Below are positions 27,476-35,900 of a DNA stretch of 64,000 nt, piece after piece. Positions within the stretch are counted from its first letter, which is position 1. The number at the start of each line of letters is the position of its first letter. The notes below the pieces were generated by a model. It was not told where the DNA came from. It did not search any database and saw nothing but the letters and a program-made list of their open reading frames with translations. Location of the stretch: positions 186,001-250,000 of the forward strand of contig NZ_FMUX01000006.1 of NCBI RefSeq assembly GCF_900101345.1, read 5' to 3'. The stretch comes from Desulfoluna spongiiphila. GTDB lineage: Bacteria > Desulfobacterota > Desulfobacteria > Desulfobacterales > Desulfolunaceae. The translations under genes were made by a program, and so were the position numbers.

Positions 27476-28991
27476 ATACGTTCCAGTACTCGTCTTGTTC
27501 GTGTTTATCGTCGGGGGATACGGCTTCGCCGAAGAGAAAAAACCGCCCAATATCCTGGTGATCTGGGGCGACGATGTAGGGCAAACCAATATCAGCGCCT
27601 ACAGCCATGGCATTATGGGGTACCAGACACCGAACATCGATCGTATTGCGGATGAAGGCGCGCTGTTTACGGACTACTATGCCCAACAATCCTGCACCGC
27701 CGGCAGGGCCGCATTCATCCTTGGGCAATGCCCCTTTCGAACGGGGCTTCTCTCCATCGGGCTGCCCGGATCCACCCATGGGATTCCCAACTGGGCGCCG
27801 ACCATTGCCGACCTGTTGAAAGAGAAGGGCTACGCAACGGGCCAGTTCGGTAAGAACCACCTGGGAGACCAGGATGTTCACCTGCCCACCAACCACGGGT
27901 TCGATGAATTTTTCGGCAACCTGTACCATTTGAATGCTGAAGAGGAGCCGGAAACATATTACTATCCCAAGGAGAAGGAATTTCACGAGAAATTTGGTCC
28001 GCGGGGGGTGATTAAGTCCACGGCCGACGGCAAGATTGAGGACACAGGGCCTCTGACGCGAAAGCGCATGGAAACCGTTGATGAAGAGCTCCTGGCAGGT
28101 TCCCTGGATTTTATCGATCGTTCCCACAAGGCGGGCAAGCCCTTTTTTGTGTGGCACAATGCCACGCGGATGCATGTGTGGACACGCCTCCAGGAAAAAT
28201 ACCGCGGGATCACAGGGGTAAGTGTGTTTGCCGACGGGATGACCGAGCACGACACCCACATCGGAAAACTCCTGGACAAGCTTGATGAACTCGGCATTGC
28301 GGAGAACACCATTGTTATTTATTCCACGGACAACGGTGCGCAGAAGGTCGCCTGGCCGGACGGGGCCACCAACCCCTTTAACGGGGAGAAGGGGACGACA
28401 AACGAGGGCGGCTTCCGTGCCCCCATTGTGTGCCGTTGGCCCGGCGTCATCAAGCCGGGGACAAAGATCAACGCCATCATGTCCCATGAGGATTGGATGC
28501 CGACCTTGCTGGCCGCCGCCGGTGAACCCGATATTGTCTCCAAATTGAAAAAGGGCCACAAGGCCAACGGCAAAAAATGGAAAATTCATCCCGACGGGTA
28601 CAACTTCCTTCCCTACTTTTCCGGAGAAGCCAAGACCGGACCCCGGGAATCGTTTCTGTATTTCTCCTCGTCAGGTGAACTCAATGCCGTTCGCTGGCGG
28701 GACTGGAAACTGAACTTTGCCCTGGAGTGGGGCAACCAGTTCAGCGCGACGAGGACAACGTCTGCCTTGCCTGAAATTGTGAACTTAAAGGCCGATCCCT
28801 ATGAAACCGCTCCCAAGGAGTCGGGGATGTACATTCGCTGGATGGCAGACAACATGTGGCTTATTGCTCCCAGCGGGGGCGTGGTGGCAGCTTTTCAGGC
28901 ATCTTTGTCCAAGTATCCCTTTCAAAATGGCATGAGCAACAACCCGTCCAAACTCACCTACGATACCGTGGGGTTACCCACCACAAAGTGA
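27465..28991 (+). CDS. Periplasmic arylsulfatase-like enzyme (formylglycine, Cys type)
   Basis: A 508-residue sulfatase with a signal peptide (residues 1-22). The core begins 'PPNILVIWGDDVGQTNIS' with the two metal-binding Asp; the modification motif C-T-A-G-R starts at Cys77. 'TGQFGKNHLGD', 'YSTDNGAQ' and the substrate-pocket 'HNATRMH' are consistent with arylsulfatase A-like (S1 family) enzymes. Start codon overlaps the DUF4345 gene. Maturation needs a formylglycine-generating enzyme or anaerobic sulfatase maturase, neither visible here. It is not a recent duplicate of the 19787-21472 sulfatase: lengths, motifs and N-termini differ. Confidence 0.93.
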   Translation: MKIKYVPVLVLFVFIVGGYGFAEEKKPPNILVIWGDDVGQTNISAYSHGIMGYQTPNIDRIADEGALFTDYYAQQSCTAGRAAFILGQCPFRTGLLSIGLPGSTHGIPNWAPTIADLLKEKGYATGQFGKNHLGDQDVHLPTNHGFDEFFGNLYHLNAEEEPETYYYPKEKEFHEKFGPRGVIKSTADGKIEDTGPLTRKRMETVDEELLAGSLDFIDRSHKAGKPFFVWHNATRMHVWTRLQEKYRGITGVSVFADGMTEHDTHIGKLLDKLDELGIAENTIVIYSTDNGAQKVAWPDGATNPFNGEKGTTNEGGFRAPIVCRWPGVIKPGTKINAIMSHEDWMPTLLAAAGEPDIVSKLKKGHKANGKKWKIHPDGYNFLPYFSGEAKTGPRESFLYFSSSGELNAVRWRDWKLNFALEWGNQFSATRTTSALPEIVNLKADPYETAPKESGMYIRWMADNMWLIAPSGGVVAAFQASLSKYPFQNGMSNNPSKLTYDTVGLPTTK

Positions 28992-29054
28992 TGTGGGGGC
29001 GGCTGTCGGGAACCTTGGGAAACAGGCCCCTTTTGCATTTCGTGAAATTTTTGG

Positions 29055-29083
29055 TTGACACATCCGCCGGATTTCTTTAGAAC
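29055..29083 (+). promoter_or_regulatory. Sigma-70 promoter of the tRNA cluster
   Basis: TTGACA (29055-29060), 17-bp spacer, TAGAAC (29078-29083). Transcription would begin about 10 bp before the first tRNA. Confidence 0.85.
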
Positions 29084-29100
29084 CTGTTCTCGTTTGGTGA

Positions 29101-29176
29101 GCCCAGGTAGCTCAGTCGGTAGAGCAGGGGACTGAAAATCCCCGTGTCGGTGGTTCGATTCCGCCCCTGGGCACCA
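29101..29176 (+). tRNA. tRNA-Phe (GAA)
   Basis: A 76-nt cloverleaf: acceptor GCCCAGG pairs with CCTGGGC, anticodon loop CTGAAAATC gives GAA, T-arm GGTTCGATT, discriminator A and encoded CCA. First of three tandem tRNA genes. Confidence 0.97.
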
Positions 29177-29199
29177 CCTGACAACCCCTTAAAGGTTGC

Positions 29200-29277
29200 G
29201 GGGGTGTAGTTCAGTTTGGTTAGAACGCCAGCCTGTCACGCTGGAGGCCGCGAGTTCGAGTCTCGTCACTCCCGCCA
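29200..29277 (+). tRNA. tRNA-Asp (GTC)
   Basis: A 78-nt cloverleaf: acceptor GGGGGTG pairs with CACTCCC, anticodon loop CTGTCAC gives GTC, T-arm GTTCGAGTC, discriminator G and encoded CCA. 23 bp after tRNA-Phe. Confidence 0.96.
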
Positions 29278-29301
29278 CAACCTTTAAGAAAAAAAGATTG
29301 C

Positions 29302-29379
29302 GTCCCCATCGTCTAGCCTGGTCCAGGACACCGGCCTTTCACGCCGGCGACAGGGGTTCAAATCCCCTTGGGGACGCCA
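29302..29379 (+). tRNA. tRNA-Glu (TTC)
   Basis: A 78-nt cloverleaf: acceptor GTCCCCA pairs with TGGGGAC, anticodon loop CTTTCAC gives TTC, T-arm GGTTCAAAT, discriminator G and encoded CCA. A T-rich run follows (29381-29388), likely the end of the transcript. Confidence 0.96.
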
Positions 29380-29653
29380 CTTTTTTTCTTTCCCTTTATC
29401 CTTCCTCGTGGTTCCTGATTTTTATCCCGGTCATCGCAAACGACGACAACCCTTCAATACTTTTTATCCTTTTCTCATTTATTCTTCTCCACTGTCGGCT
29501 GAGTTTTGTATATAAGATATCCATAGGTTCGGTGCGTCTTTGGGGGAATAATTCCGTGGATCCGTTTTTTTGTGGCCCTTGAGGTTGTTCTGGGCACTTC
29601 CGGTCCCATCATCGGTGGCTTTTCGTGCGCCGTCAGCGACGAAGGGGAGGCAG

Positions 29654-31210
29654 ATGAAAGCCGTATCATGGTTGGTCACGCTCGGGTGTGTCGCCGGGAT
29701 GGTTGCCTCGTTTATGGACAGCGATCCGGCAGGTGTGGCCCTTTTGGGCCTGGGCATGCTGCTGGTGCTTCCGCTGGCTGCGCGCCGTTATGCCGGTGTG
29801 GTCCTTCTCAGGCGCTCCGACGTGCGCGTTCTCCTTGCCCTTTGCCTTTACGGCGTGTTGTTTCTGCCGATGCTGAACGGGCGCGCTGCCGAAGAGGGCG
29901 TTACGATACAAAGCGCCCCTGCAGGAACCCCGCACCCGTTCATGTCGGGATATTTCCACTCCCCCTGGCCCGGGGAAGACGGCGGTCCTGAACGGCTTCA
30001 GGTGCCGGGCAACCTTCCGGGGCTCGATATCCGGGAGGGGAGCCGGGTAAAGGTTACCCGGCGTTTCAGCCGTCTTGCCAACATGGTGATCCTGCGCAGG
30101 CCCGGAGAGGTGTATCTCCTGACCACCGCCCTTGCCAGGAACCGGTACCTCGGGTTGCCCTCCTACAGTCGGTTGGAGCGGGTGGATCCCGTTACCCTTG
30201 AGACCATCACGCGTTCTCCCAGGCTTAAGGCGGGTCCGGGCTGGCCGGGCGGGGTTGCGGCCCACGCAAACGGCGATCTCTACGTGGTGTTTGGCAGATG
30301 GTGCCATCGCCTGGACGCGGATTGTCACCTGTTGGCCTCATACCGGTTACCTTACAACCATCCCTACAACTCCTTTGTTATTTTAGACAACGGGACCCTG
30401 GTAATGAAAGAGATGTCCGAAAAGGCGTCCCATCTGACCGTCCTGGACCCCATTACCATGAAGCCCGTCTGTGACCACATCCCCCTGTACGAGCCCTCCG
30501 TGGCCCGGATCAGTGCCCGGGGCAACACGGTCTATGTGGTGGGCACCCGCTCCATCTTCCGGTACCCCTGGAGTTCCCGTGCCTACAAACCTGTTTTCGA
30601 CGAGAAATGGGTCTTCGACTATGTCAAGGAGACCGGGCGAAGTTTCGGCTGGGACCCGGTTATCAGCGAAAAGAACGCCTGGTTCCTGGACAACGGTGAC
30701 CACGGGTATCGGATCTCCATGCTCGGTGCCGCCGAGACTCCCGGAATGACCCATGTGGTCCGCGTCTCCCTTGCCGATGCTTCCGATGCCACGGTCTTTC
30801 CCGTTTCAGGGCTTCCTCTGGGGACCGTCACCAATCCGCCCGTTTACTGCGAAGACAAAAAGATCCTCGTTGCCTATGATTCGGCCAATGCGGTGATCAA
30901 GGCCTGGCGCCATGGGCCGGAGGCTAACGCGTTTACCCTGCTCTGGGAAAAGGAGGGTTTTGGTGCCTCCAACCACATGATCTATTTTCCAGACACCGGT
31001 GAGCTCTGCACCAATGACTACGCATACGGCAGGGGAGATGCTTCTGTGGTGCTGGATGTCGAGAGCGGAGAAGAGAAGGCGCGTGTCAACATGAACACCT
31101 TATTTCAGGGAGTCATCTTTTCCGCGCCAGGGTGGCGAAGGGACTACTACTACGTCACCTTTGATACCGTCGCCCGGGTATACCTGCCGCCATCCGGGGA
31201 GACGCTGTGA
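29654..31210 (+). CDS. Membrane-anchored protein with propeller-like periplasmic domain, function unknown
   Basis: A 518-residue protein; the start at 29654 has GGGAGGC directly upstream. Three hydrophobic segments (about 2-18, 23-40, 55-72) anchor it, followed by a ~440-residue soluble region. This has recurring strand pairs such as 'NGDLYVVFGRWCHRLD', 'NGTLVMKEMS', 'GNTVYVVGTRSIFRY' and 'DKKILVAYDSANAVIKAW', suggesting a beta-propeller without a canonical repeat signature. I do not recognise a family or catalytic residues. It is followed 70 bp later by an NmrA-like gene, possibly one transcript. Confidence 0.7.
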   Translation: MKAVSWLVTLGCVAGMVASFMDSDPAGVALLGLGMLLVLPLAARRYAGVVLLRRSDVRVLLALCLYGVLFLPMLNGRAAEEGVTIQSAPAGTPHPFMSGYFHSPWPGEDGGPERLQVPGNLPGLDIREGSRVKVTRRFSRLANMVILRRPGEVYLLTTALARNRYLGLPSYSRLERVDPVTLETITRSPRLKAGPGWPGGVAAHANGDLYVVFGRWCHRLDADCHLLASYRLPYNHPYNSFVILDNGTLVMKEMSEKASHLTVLDPITMKPVCDHIPLYEPSVARISARGNTVYVVGTRSIFRYPWSSRAYKPVFDEKWVFDYVKETGRSFGWDPVISEKNAWFLDNGDHGYRISMLGAAETPGMTHVVRVSLADASDATVFPVSGLPLGTVTNPPVYCEDKKILVAYDSANAVIKAWRHGPEANAFTLLWEKEGFGASNHMIYFPDTGELCTNDYAYGRGDASVVLDVESGEEKARVNMNTLFQGVIFSAPGWRRDYYYVTFDTVARVYLPPSGETL

Positions 31211-31280
31211 ACTCTATACGACAGAAATAGGGATATTCAGGGTTTGAAATGAAAACCACACAATGAGGAAGGGGCACCCG

Positions 31281-32147
31281 ATGGCCAGAATTTTACTTGC
31301 AGGGGCAACAGGTTACCTGGGCGGTTTTATCGCAAGGGAGCTTCAGGACCGGAAGTACCATACCAGGGTGGTGGTCCGCGACGTTGAAAAATTTGAGGCC
31401 TCGGGGTGCCCGGCCGATGAAGTCGTCCGTGCCGAGGTCACGGACAGGGCTTCGCTTCAGGGGTGTTGCGACAACGTGGACATGGTGGTCTCTGCCGTCG
31501 GTATCACCAAGCAGAAGGACGGCCTCACCTACATGGATGTGGATTATCAGGCCAACCTGAACCTCCTTGAGGCTGCACAGCAAAGCGGGGTGAAAAAGTT
31601 TGTCTATGTGTCCGTGCTGAACGGGGCGTCCATGACGCAGCTACAGATCTGCCGTGCCAAGGAAAAATTCGTCGAGGCGTTGAAGGGCTCGGGCCTTGAG
31701 TTCTGTATCATCCGGCCCAACGGCTTTTTCTCCGATATGGCTGAGTTTCACGCCATGGCAGCCAGGGGGCGGGTTTACCTGTTCGGTGACGGGCAATACA
31801 AATCCAACCCCATCCATGGGCAGGATCTGGCCCGGGTGTGCGTGGGGGCGCTGAAAGAATCGGCTCGGGAGATTGACGTAGGGGGGCCGGAGGTGCTCAC
31901 ACAAAACGAAATCGCGGGCCTTGCCTTTGCTGCTGTGGGCAAGAGCCCGAAGGTGACCTTCGTGCCGGACTGGGTGCGTCGCTTCGTGCTGGTTGCAGGA
32001 CGAATCTGTTTAAGCGCCCCGCGCTTTGGCCCGGTGGAGTTTTTTATGCATGTGATGACCACGGACATGGTTGCACCCACTTGCGGAGAACACACCCTGG
32101 CAGGCTATTTTCAAGGCCTTCAAGAAGCCGACCCTGACCATCCATGA
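31281..32147 (+). CDS. NAD(P)-binding atypical short-chain dehydrogenase (NmrA-like)
   Basis: A 288-residue Rossmann-fold protein. 'ILLAGATGYLGGFIA' at the N-terminus is the dinucleotide-binding G-x-x-G-x-x-G motif, 'RVVVRD' ends beta 2, and 'VVSAVGITKQ' follows. The active-site Tyr-x-x-x-Lys of classical SDRs is not evident, as usual in NmrA/complex-I-NDUFA9-like members, which bind NAD(P)H for redox sensing or sugar/quinone chemistry. Start 31281 has GAGGAAGGGG upstream. A related but shorter protein is encoded at 50809-51474. Confidence 0.85.
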   Translation: MARILLAGATGYLGGFIARELQDRKYHTRVVVRDVEKFEASGCPADEVVRAEVTDRASLQGCCDNVDMVVSAVGITKQKDGLTYMDVDYQANLNLLEAAQQSGVKKFVYVSVLNGASMTQLQICRAKEKFVEALKGSGLEFCIIRPNGFFSDMAEFHAMAARGRVYLFGDGQYKSNPIHGQDLARVCVGALKESAREIDVGGPEVLTQNEIAGLAFAAVGKSPKVTFVPDWVRRFVLVAGRICLSAPRFGPVEFFMHVMTTDMVAPTCGEHTLAGYFQGLQEADPDHP

Positions 32148-32165
32148 TCACCTATATCACCCGCC

Positions 32166-33149
32166 CTAATACGTATCCTCTTCCAGGATCTCCAGGGCGT
32201 CCTGGGCTTTGCGCATCAGGTCCTTCAGGGCAATTTGCGGAATGGGAAGGAACTCCAGGGTCTCTTTCAGGGGCGCCGCTTCGGAGGCCGAAAAGAGCCC
32301 CTGAGCCATGTGGTCTGCGAGGTTGAGGATGTAGGCGAGGCGATTGCCGCCGGAGTCCGCAGGGGTGTGGTGGAACTGGATGGCCGTTGCCATGGTTTCC
32401 GGGAGGTTCCACTTCCTGCAGAGCTCGCCGCCGATATCTGCGTGGGTAAACTCCAGGATTTTTTGCTCTGTCACGGTCATGGGGGCGTGGGTGAGGTGGG
32501 CGTACCTTGTGAACAGGAGCTGCCTGTCCTGGATATAGGTGTCCAGGATGATTTTTCCCGCGTCATGCATCAACCCGGCCAGAAAGGCGTCTTCCCCGTT
32601 TTTCGCCTGGAGGGTCTCTTCAATGAGTCTGGCGCAGATCGCCACGGCCAGGGAGTGCTTCCAGAGCTCTCCCGAGTCCAGGCCGTATCCTTCAAGGGTG
32701 CGGCCAAGCATTTTTGAGTACCCCACCAGGGTGATGATCTGAAGGAGGGTGTCGGTGCCGAGGACGGTGGCAGCCATCTGGACAGAGGAGACCTTGCCGC
32801 TCATGCCGTAGTAGGCCGAGTTGGCGATTTTGAGGACCCGTCCGGCCAGGGCGGGATCCGTGCTGAGCAGGTGTTCGAGCTCCTTGAAGTTCTTTTGCCC
32901 GGAGAGCAGTGTTCGCGCCTTTAAGAGGATGTGGGGCATGGGGTAGAGCTTTTTGAGGTTTTCCACCACCTCCTGCCTGAGGGCCGCCCCTGAGGGATGG
33001 GCATGGAGATCGTCCTCGGAGAGGATCAGGGGTTCGATGGCGATGGCACTTCCGCAGGCGGTGCACATCAAGGGGATATGGGTGATCTGGTAAACCAGAT
33101 CGTCGCTGATCCGATAGGTTTTTGAGCAGTGGGCGCAGGTAATGTTCAT
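32166..33149 (-). CDS. Zinc-ribbon HDOD domain signalling protein (paralogue 1)
   Basis: A 327-residue protein. The first ~45 residues form a zinc ribbon with two Cys pairs ('CAHC' and 'CTAC'), then an HDOD domain spans about 65-270 ('LLSTDPALAGRVLKIANSAYYG', 'AFLAGLMHDAGKIILDTY'). HDOD proteins are output modules for signal transduction and usually have no intact HD phosphohydrolase site, but here 'HDAGK' and 'HTHADIG'-type positions resemble HD residues. It converges with the NmrA-like gene, 18 bp apart. A close paralogue with the same architecture is the next minus-strand gene upstream. Confidence 0.88.
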   Translation of the reverse strand: MNITCAHCSKTYRISDDLVYQITHIPLMCTACGSAIAIEPLILSEDDLHAHPSGAALRQEVVENLKKLYPMPHILLKARTLLSGQKNFKELEHLLSTDPALAGRVLKIANSAYYGMSGKVSSVQMAATVLGTDTLLQIITLVGYSKMLGRTLEGYGLDSGELWKHSLAVAICARLIEETLQAKNGEDAFLAGLMHDAGKIILDTYIQDRQLLFTRYAHLTHAPMTVTEQKILEFTHADIGGELCRKWNLPETMATAIQFHHTPADSGGNRLAYILNLADHMAQGLFSASEAAPLKETLEFLPIPQIALKDLMRKAQDALEILEEDTY

Positions 33150-33711
33150 GTGTCTTCCTGTGGTGGAGCCGGGCCTTTTTGCAAACCGCGGTCGCGGAAG
33201 GTTGGCCGGGCATGGGGCTTTATTTCCTTATTCCTCGTATAGTCGAATAAGGTATACACCTGCAGGGATCGGATGTCATGCACAAAAAGCCCATCGTCTT
33301 CAGCCGGTTCGCAGGGTCGTCTTCCCCGGGATTCCCTGATTGACATGGTGACAGGACGTGTTGACAAGCGGGCACGGAACCGCGATGTCCGGATCTTCTC
33401 TTGGTGAGTTGTCATGGCTGTCCCTGTTGATTGACGATCCCATGGCAGGGGGCACCATGTTTTCTTACACCCGGGCGGCCCGGCAATCCGTGGATAACGA
33501 CAAGGACAGCGGCCTGTTGAAACGGGCCTTTGGCACCAGGCCCGATACCGACAACAGCAAACGGGTGAGCGTGTACGACATAGGGGATGAACGTCACCGT
33601 CAGTTCCAGGGGATAGACGGCACCGCAAAAGCCATCCAAAAGCCGAGCGCCATCAAAGCCGGAATCGGTTTTAACGTCGGCAGGTCCTGACGGAGAGCAA
33701 GCCAGGGGGGA
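33150..33711. other. Intergenic region between the two HDOD paralogues
   Basis: About 560 bp. Frames are open on both strands but without recognisable protein features or ribosome sites; I see no fragment of a third HDOD copy. Confidence 0.35.
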
Positions 33712-34701
33712 TCAATAGGTGTCCTCTTCCATGGTTTCAACGGCCGTCAGGGCCTCGGTGATGAGGCCTTCGACTTCGGTGGCCGTCATGTGCAGGCAGG
33801 TCAGGGCGTCCGAGGGCAGGGGCGGGGTTTTCGCGGTGGACCCCAGGGCCCGGTCGGCCATGTGGTTTGCAAGCTGGATCACATAGGCGAGTTTGTTGCC
33901 CCCTGAGGCGCCGGGGGTATGATGGTCCCGGATGGCCGTTGCCATGTGGTCGGGCAGGTTCCATTTGCGGCACAGCTCAAAGCCGATGTCCCCGTGGGTC
34001 AGGCCGAGGATCTTTTTTTCAACGGCATAAAGGGGCTCGCGGGTGAGGGCTTCATAACGGGTGAACAGGGGCTTTCTCTCAAGCACGTAGCTGTCGAGGA
34101 TGATTTTTCCCGAGTCGTGCATGAGCCCTGCAAAAAAGGCTTCTTCCCCGTCGCTGGCGTGGAGTTTTTTCTCGATGAGCCCGGAGCACACGGCCACCGC
34201 AAGGGAGTGTCGCCACAATTCACCAGAGCCCAGTCCGTAACCGTTCAGGGACTGGCCGAGGGCCTTGGCGTTGCCCACCAGAAGAAGGATCTGCATCAGG
34301 GTGCCGCTGCCGAGGACCGTGGCCGCCATGTGCAGGGATGAGACCTTGCCGCTCATGCCGTAGTAGGCGGAGTTGGCCACCTTCAGGACGCGGCTAGCAA
34401 GGGCTGGGTCCGTGTTGAGGAGGCTGCCGAGCTCGTCGAAGTTGCCGTCACCGGCCAGGAGCTTGCGCGCCTTGAGCAGGATGTGGGGCATGGGGTAGAG
34501 CTTTTTAAGGTTACCGACAACCTCCTGCCTGAGCGCCTCACCGGTGGCAAAGGGCGCCAGGGCCTCTTTGTCCAGGATGAAGTGTGCGATGGGGATCAAC
34601 TGCCCGCATTGGGTGCATTTGGCGGTTTTGTTGTGTACCTTGTGAACAATCTCGTCTTTTATTCGGTATGCTTTGGCACAAGCCGGACATTGAATCTTCA
34701 T
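33712..34701 (-). CDS. Zinc-ribbon HDOD domain signalling protein (paralogue 2)
   Basis: A 329-residue protein with the same layout as its neighbour: zinc ribbon ('CPAC', 'CTQC'), HDOD core ('LLNTDPALASRVLKVANSAYYG', 'AFFAGLMHDSGKIILDSY') and the same C-terminal 'METMEEDTY' versus 'LEILEEDTY'. I place the start at 34701 (AGGAA 8 bp upstream) because it aligns with the paralogue; an ATG at 34707 is possible. Identity is high across the HDOD core but low at the ribbon tips and C-terminal half, which suggests an older tandem duplication with divergence of input. Confidence 0.87.
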   Translation of the reverse strand: MKIQCPACAKAYRIKDEIVHKVHNKTAKCTQCGQLIPIAHFILDKEALAPFATGEALRQEVVGNLKKLYPMPHILLKARKLLAGDGNFDELGSLLNTDPALASRVLKVANSAYYGMSGKVSSLHMAATVLGSGTLMQILLLVGNAKALGQSLNGYGLGSGELWRHSLAVAVCSGLIEKKLHASDGEEAFFAGLMHDSGKIILDSYVLERKPLFTRYEALTREPLYAVEKKILGLTHGDIGFELCRKWNLPDHMATAIRDHHTPGASGGNKLAYVIQLANHMADRALGSTAKTPPLPSDALTCLHMTATEVEGLITEALTAVETMEEDTY

Positions 34702-34927
34702 GCGCATGGTTCCTGAAAGATCTGCTGAATTAATAAAAATATTTAAATATAGATATACATATGACAATTCAAGTTATTTCAGCAAAAAGAGAAAGAAAAG
34801 ACATCCCCGGCCTTTCTTCTGGTTAACCAGTGGGGGCCGTGCCTGCGGGAAATGGGGTGGGGAAGGCCTTTGGCTGGGATGAGGCCGCCCCCTGAATCGT
34901 ATCACTTTTTGGCGATGGGAGAACGGT

Positions 34928-35653
34928 ATGGCGACGGTGAAGGACCATTACGATGTGGTGTTGTCGGATGTCTACTCGTGGATGTTCGGTGGGTTCGCCT
35001 CAGGGGTTGAGCGAAACATCGATTTTTTCGATGCACGCGGCATACGCCCCTTGGGATCGGGCGCGGCCCTGGACCTGGGAGCAGGCTGCGGGTTTCAATC
35101 CATTCCCCTGGCCCGCCTGGGGTTCAAGGTGACGGCCATTGATTTGAGCGGCCCCCTTTTAAGGGAGCTTGCGGACCACGCGGGTTCGTTGCCCATCGAG
35201 ACGGTGGAAGGCGACCTGATGCATTTTGACGAGTACCTGACGGAAAAGGTGGAGCTGGTGGTGTGCATGACCGACACCCTGCTTCACCTGCCATCCAAAG
35301 AGGCGGTATCGGCCCTGTTCGGTAAGGTGGCAGGGACCCTGGAGGATGGCGGTACACTGATCCTCACCTTTCGGGACCTCTCCGGTGAGGTGACGGGCCT
35401 TGATCGCTTTATCCCGGTGAAAAGCGACGAGGGCACCATCCTTACCTGTTTTCTGGAGTACGGCCCCGAAACGGTGACGGTGCATGACCTGGTCCACACC
35501 AAAGGCCAGGATGGCTGGACGCTGAAGGCGAGTTGGTATGAAAAATGTCGCCTGTCAAAGGCGTGGGTGGAAGCGCAGCTCAAAGGGGCGGGCTTTGGCA
35601 GGGTTGATGCCGCGGAAGACGGCGGGGTCGTCACGGTTATTGCAATAAAATGA
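34928..35653 (+). CDS. Class I SAM-dependent methyltransferase
   Basis: A 241-residue cytosolic enzyme. Motif I 'ALDLGAGCGFQSIPLA' and the post-I acidic 'VTAIDLS' bind S-adenosylmethionine; 'VVCMTDTLLHLP' is the motif IV region and 'GTLILTFRDLSGE' the following strand. This is the UbiE/Methyltransf_25-type fold; the acceptor is unknown. GGGAGAA lies upstream of the ATG. It is alone between the HDOD genes and the helicase and diverges from the former. Confidence 0.85.
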   Translation: MATVKDHYDVVLSDVYSWMFGGFASGVERNIDFFDARGIRPLGSGAALDLGAGCGFQSIPLARLGFKVTAIDLSGPLLRELADHAGSLPIETVEGDLMHFDEYLTEKVELVVCMTDTLLHLPSKEAVSALFGKVAGTLEDGGTLILTFRDLSGEVTGLDRFIPVKSDEGTILTCFLEYGPETVTVHDLVHTKGQDGWTLKASWYEKCRLSKAWVEAQLKGAGFGRVDAAEDGGVVTVIAIK

Positions 35654-35719
35654 AGGCCCCTGCTCACCGTGTGGCTCCGGTGGTCCGGTCCTGTCTATGG
35701 ATAACCTTCTAAAAAAATA

Positions 35720-35848
35720 GTCAAACAGGTTTTAAAAAACAGATTCAGTTTAATTCGAATCAAAGGCGAATGTGAGTTCCCCTGAGGCAGGAAGGGGAAA
35801 GCGCATTCGCAAGCTGCTTTCGAGGTGACACACCTCGCCGCCGGAGGC
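35720..35848. repeat. Dispersed repeat, copy C (5'-truncated)
   Basis: Runs from TCAAACAGGTTTTAAAAAAC to GCCGCCGGAGGC (35837-35848). Stem GCGAATG/CATTCGC with loop TGAGGCAGGAA and hairpin CGAGGTG-ACA-CACCTCG are present. On the minus strand it begins 53 bp after the helicase stop. Confidence 0.85.
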
Positions 35849-35900
35849 AGGCATTTCTCCGCTACTTTGAGCACAGAAGTTTTACAGCCTCACCCGTTTT

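Noticed and set aside
19787..28991. The two sulfatases as a recent duplication
   Set aside because: Active-site contexts (CTPTR versus CTAGR), lengths and N-termini differ; they are separate subfamilies.
29055..31210. Genomic island integrated at the tRNA genes
   Set aside because: No integrase, no direct repeat of a tRNA 3' end and no change in base composition evident by eye.
33358..33690. 110-codon + frame between the HDOD genes
   Set aside because: No recognisable features and an opposing frame of similar size; not a degraded HDOD copy as far as I can see.
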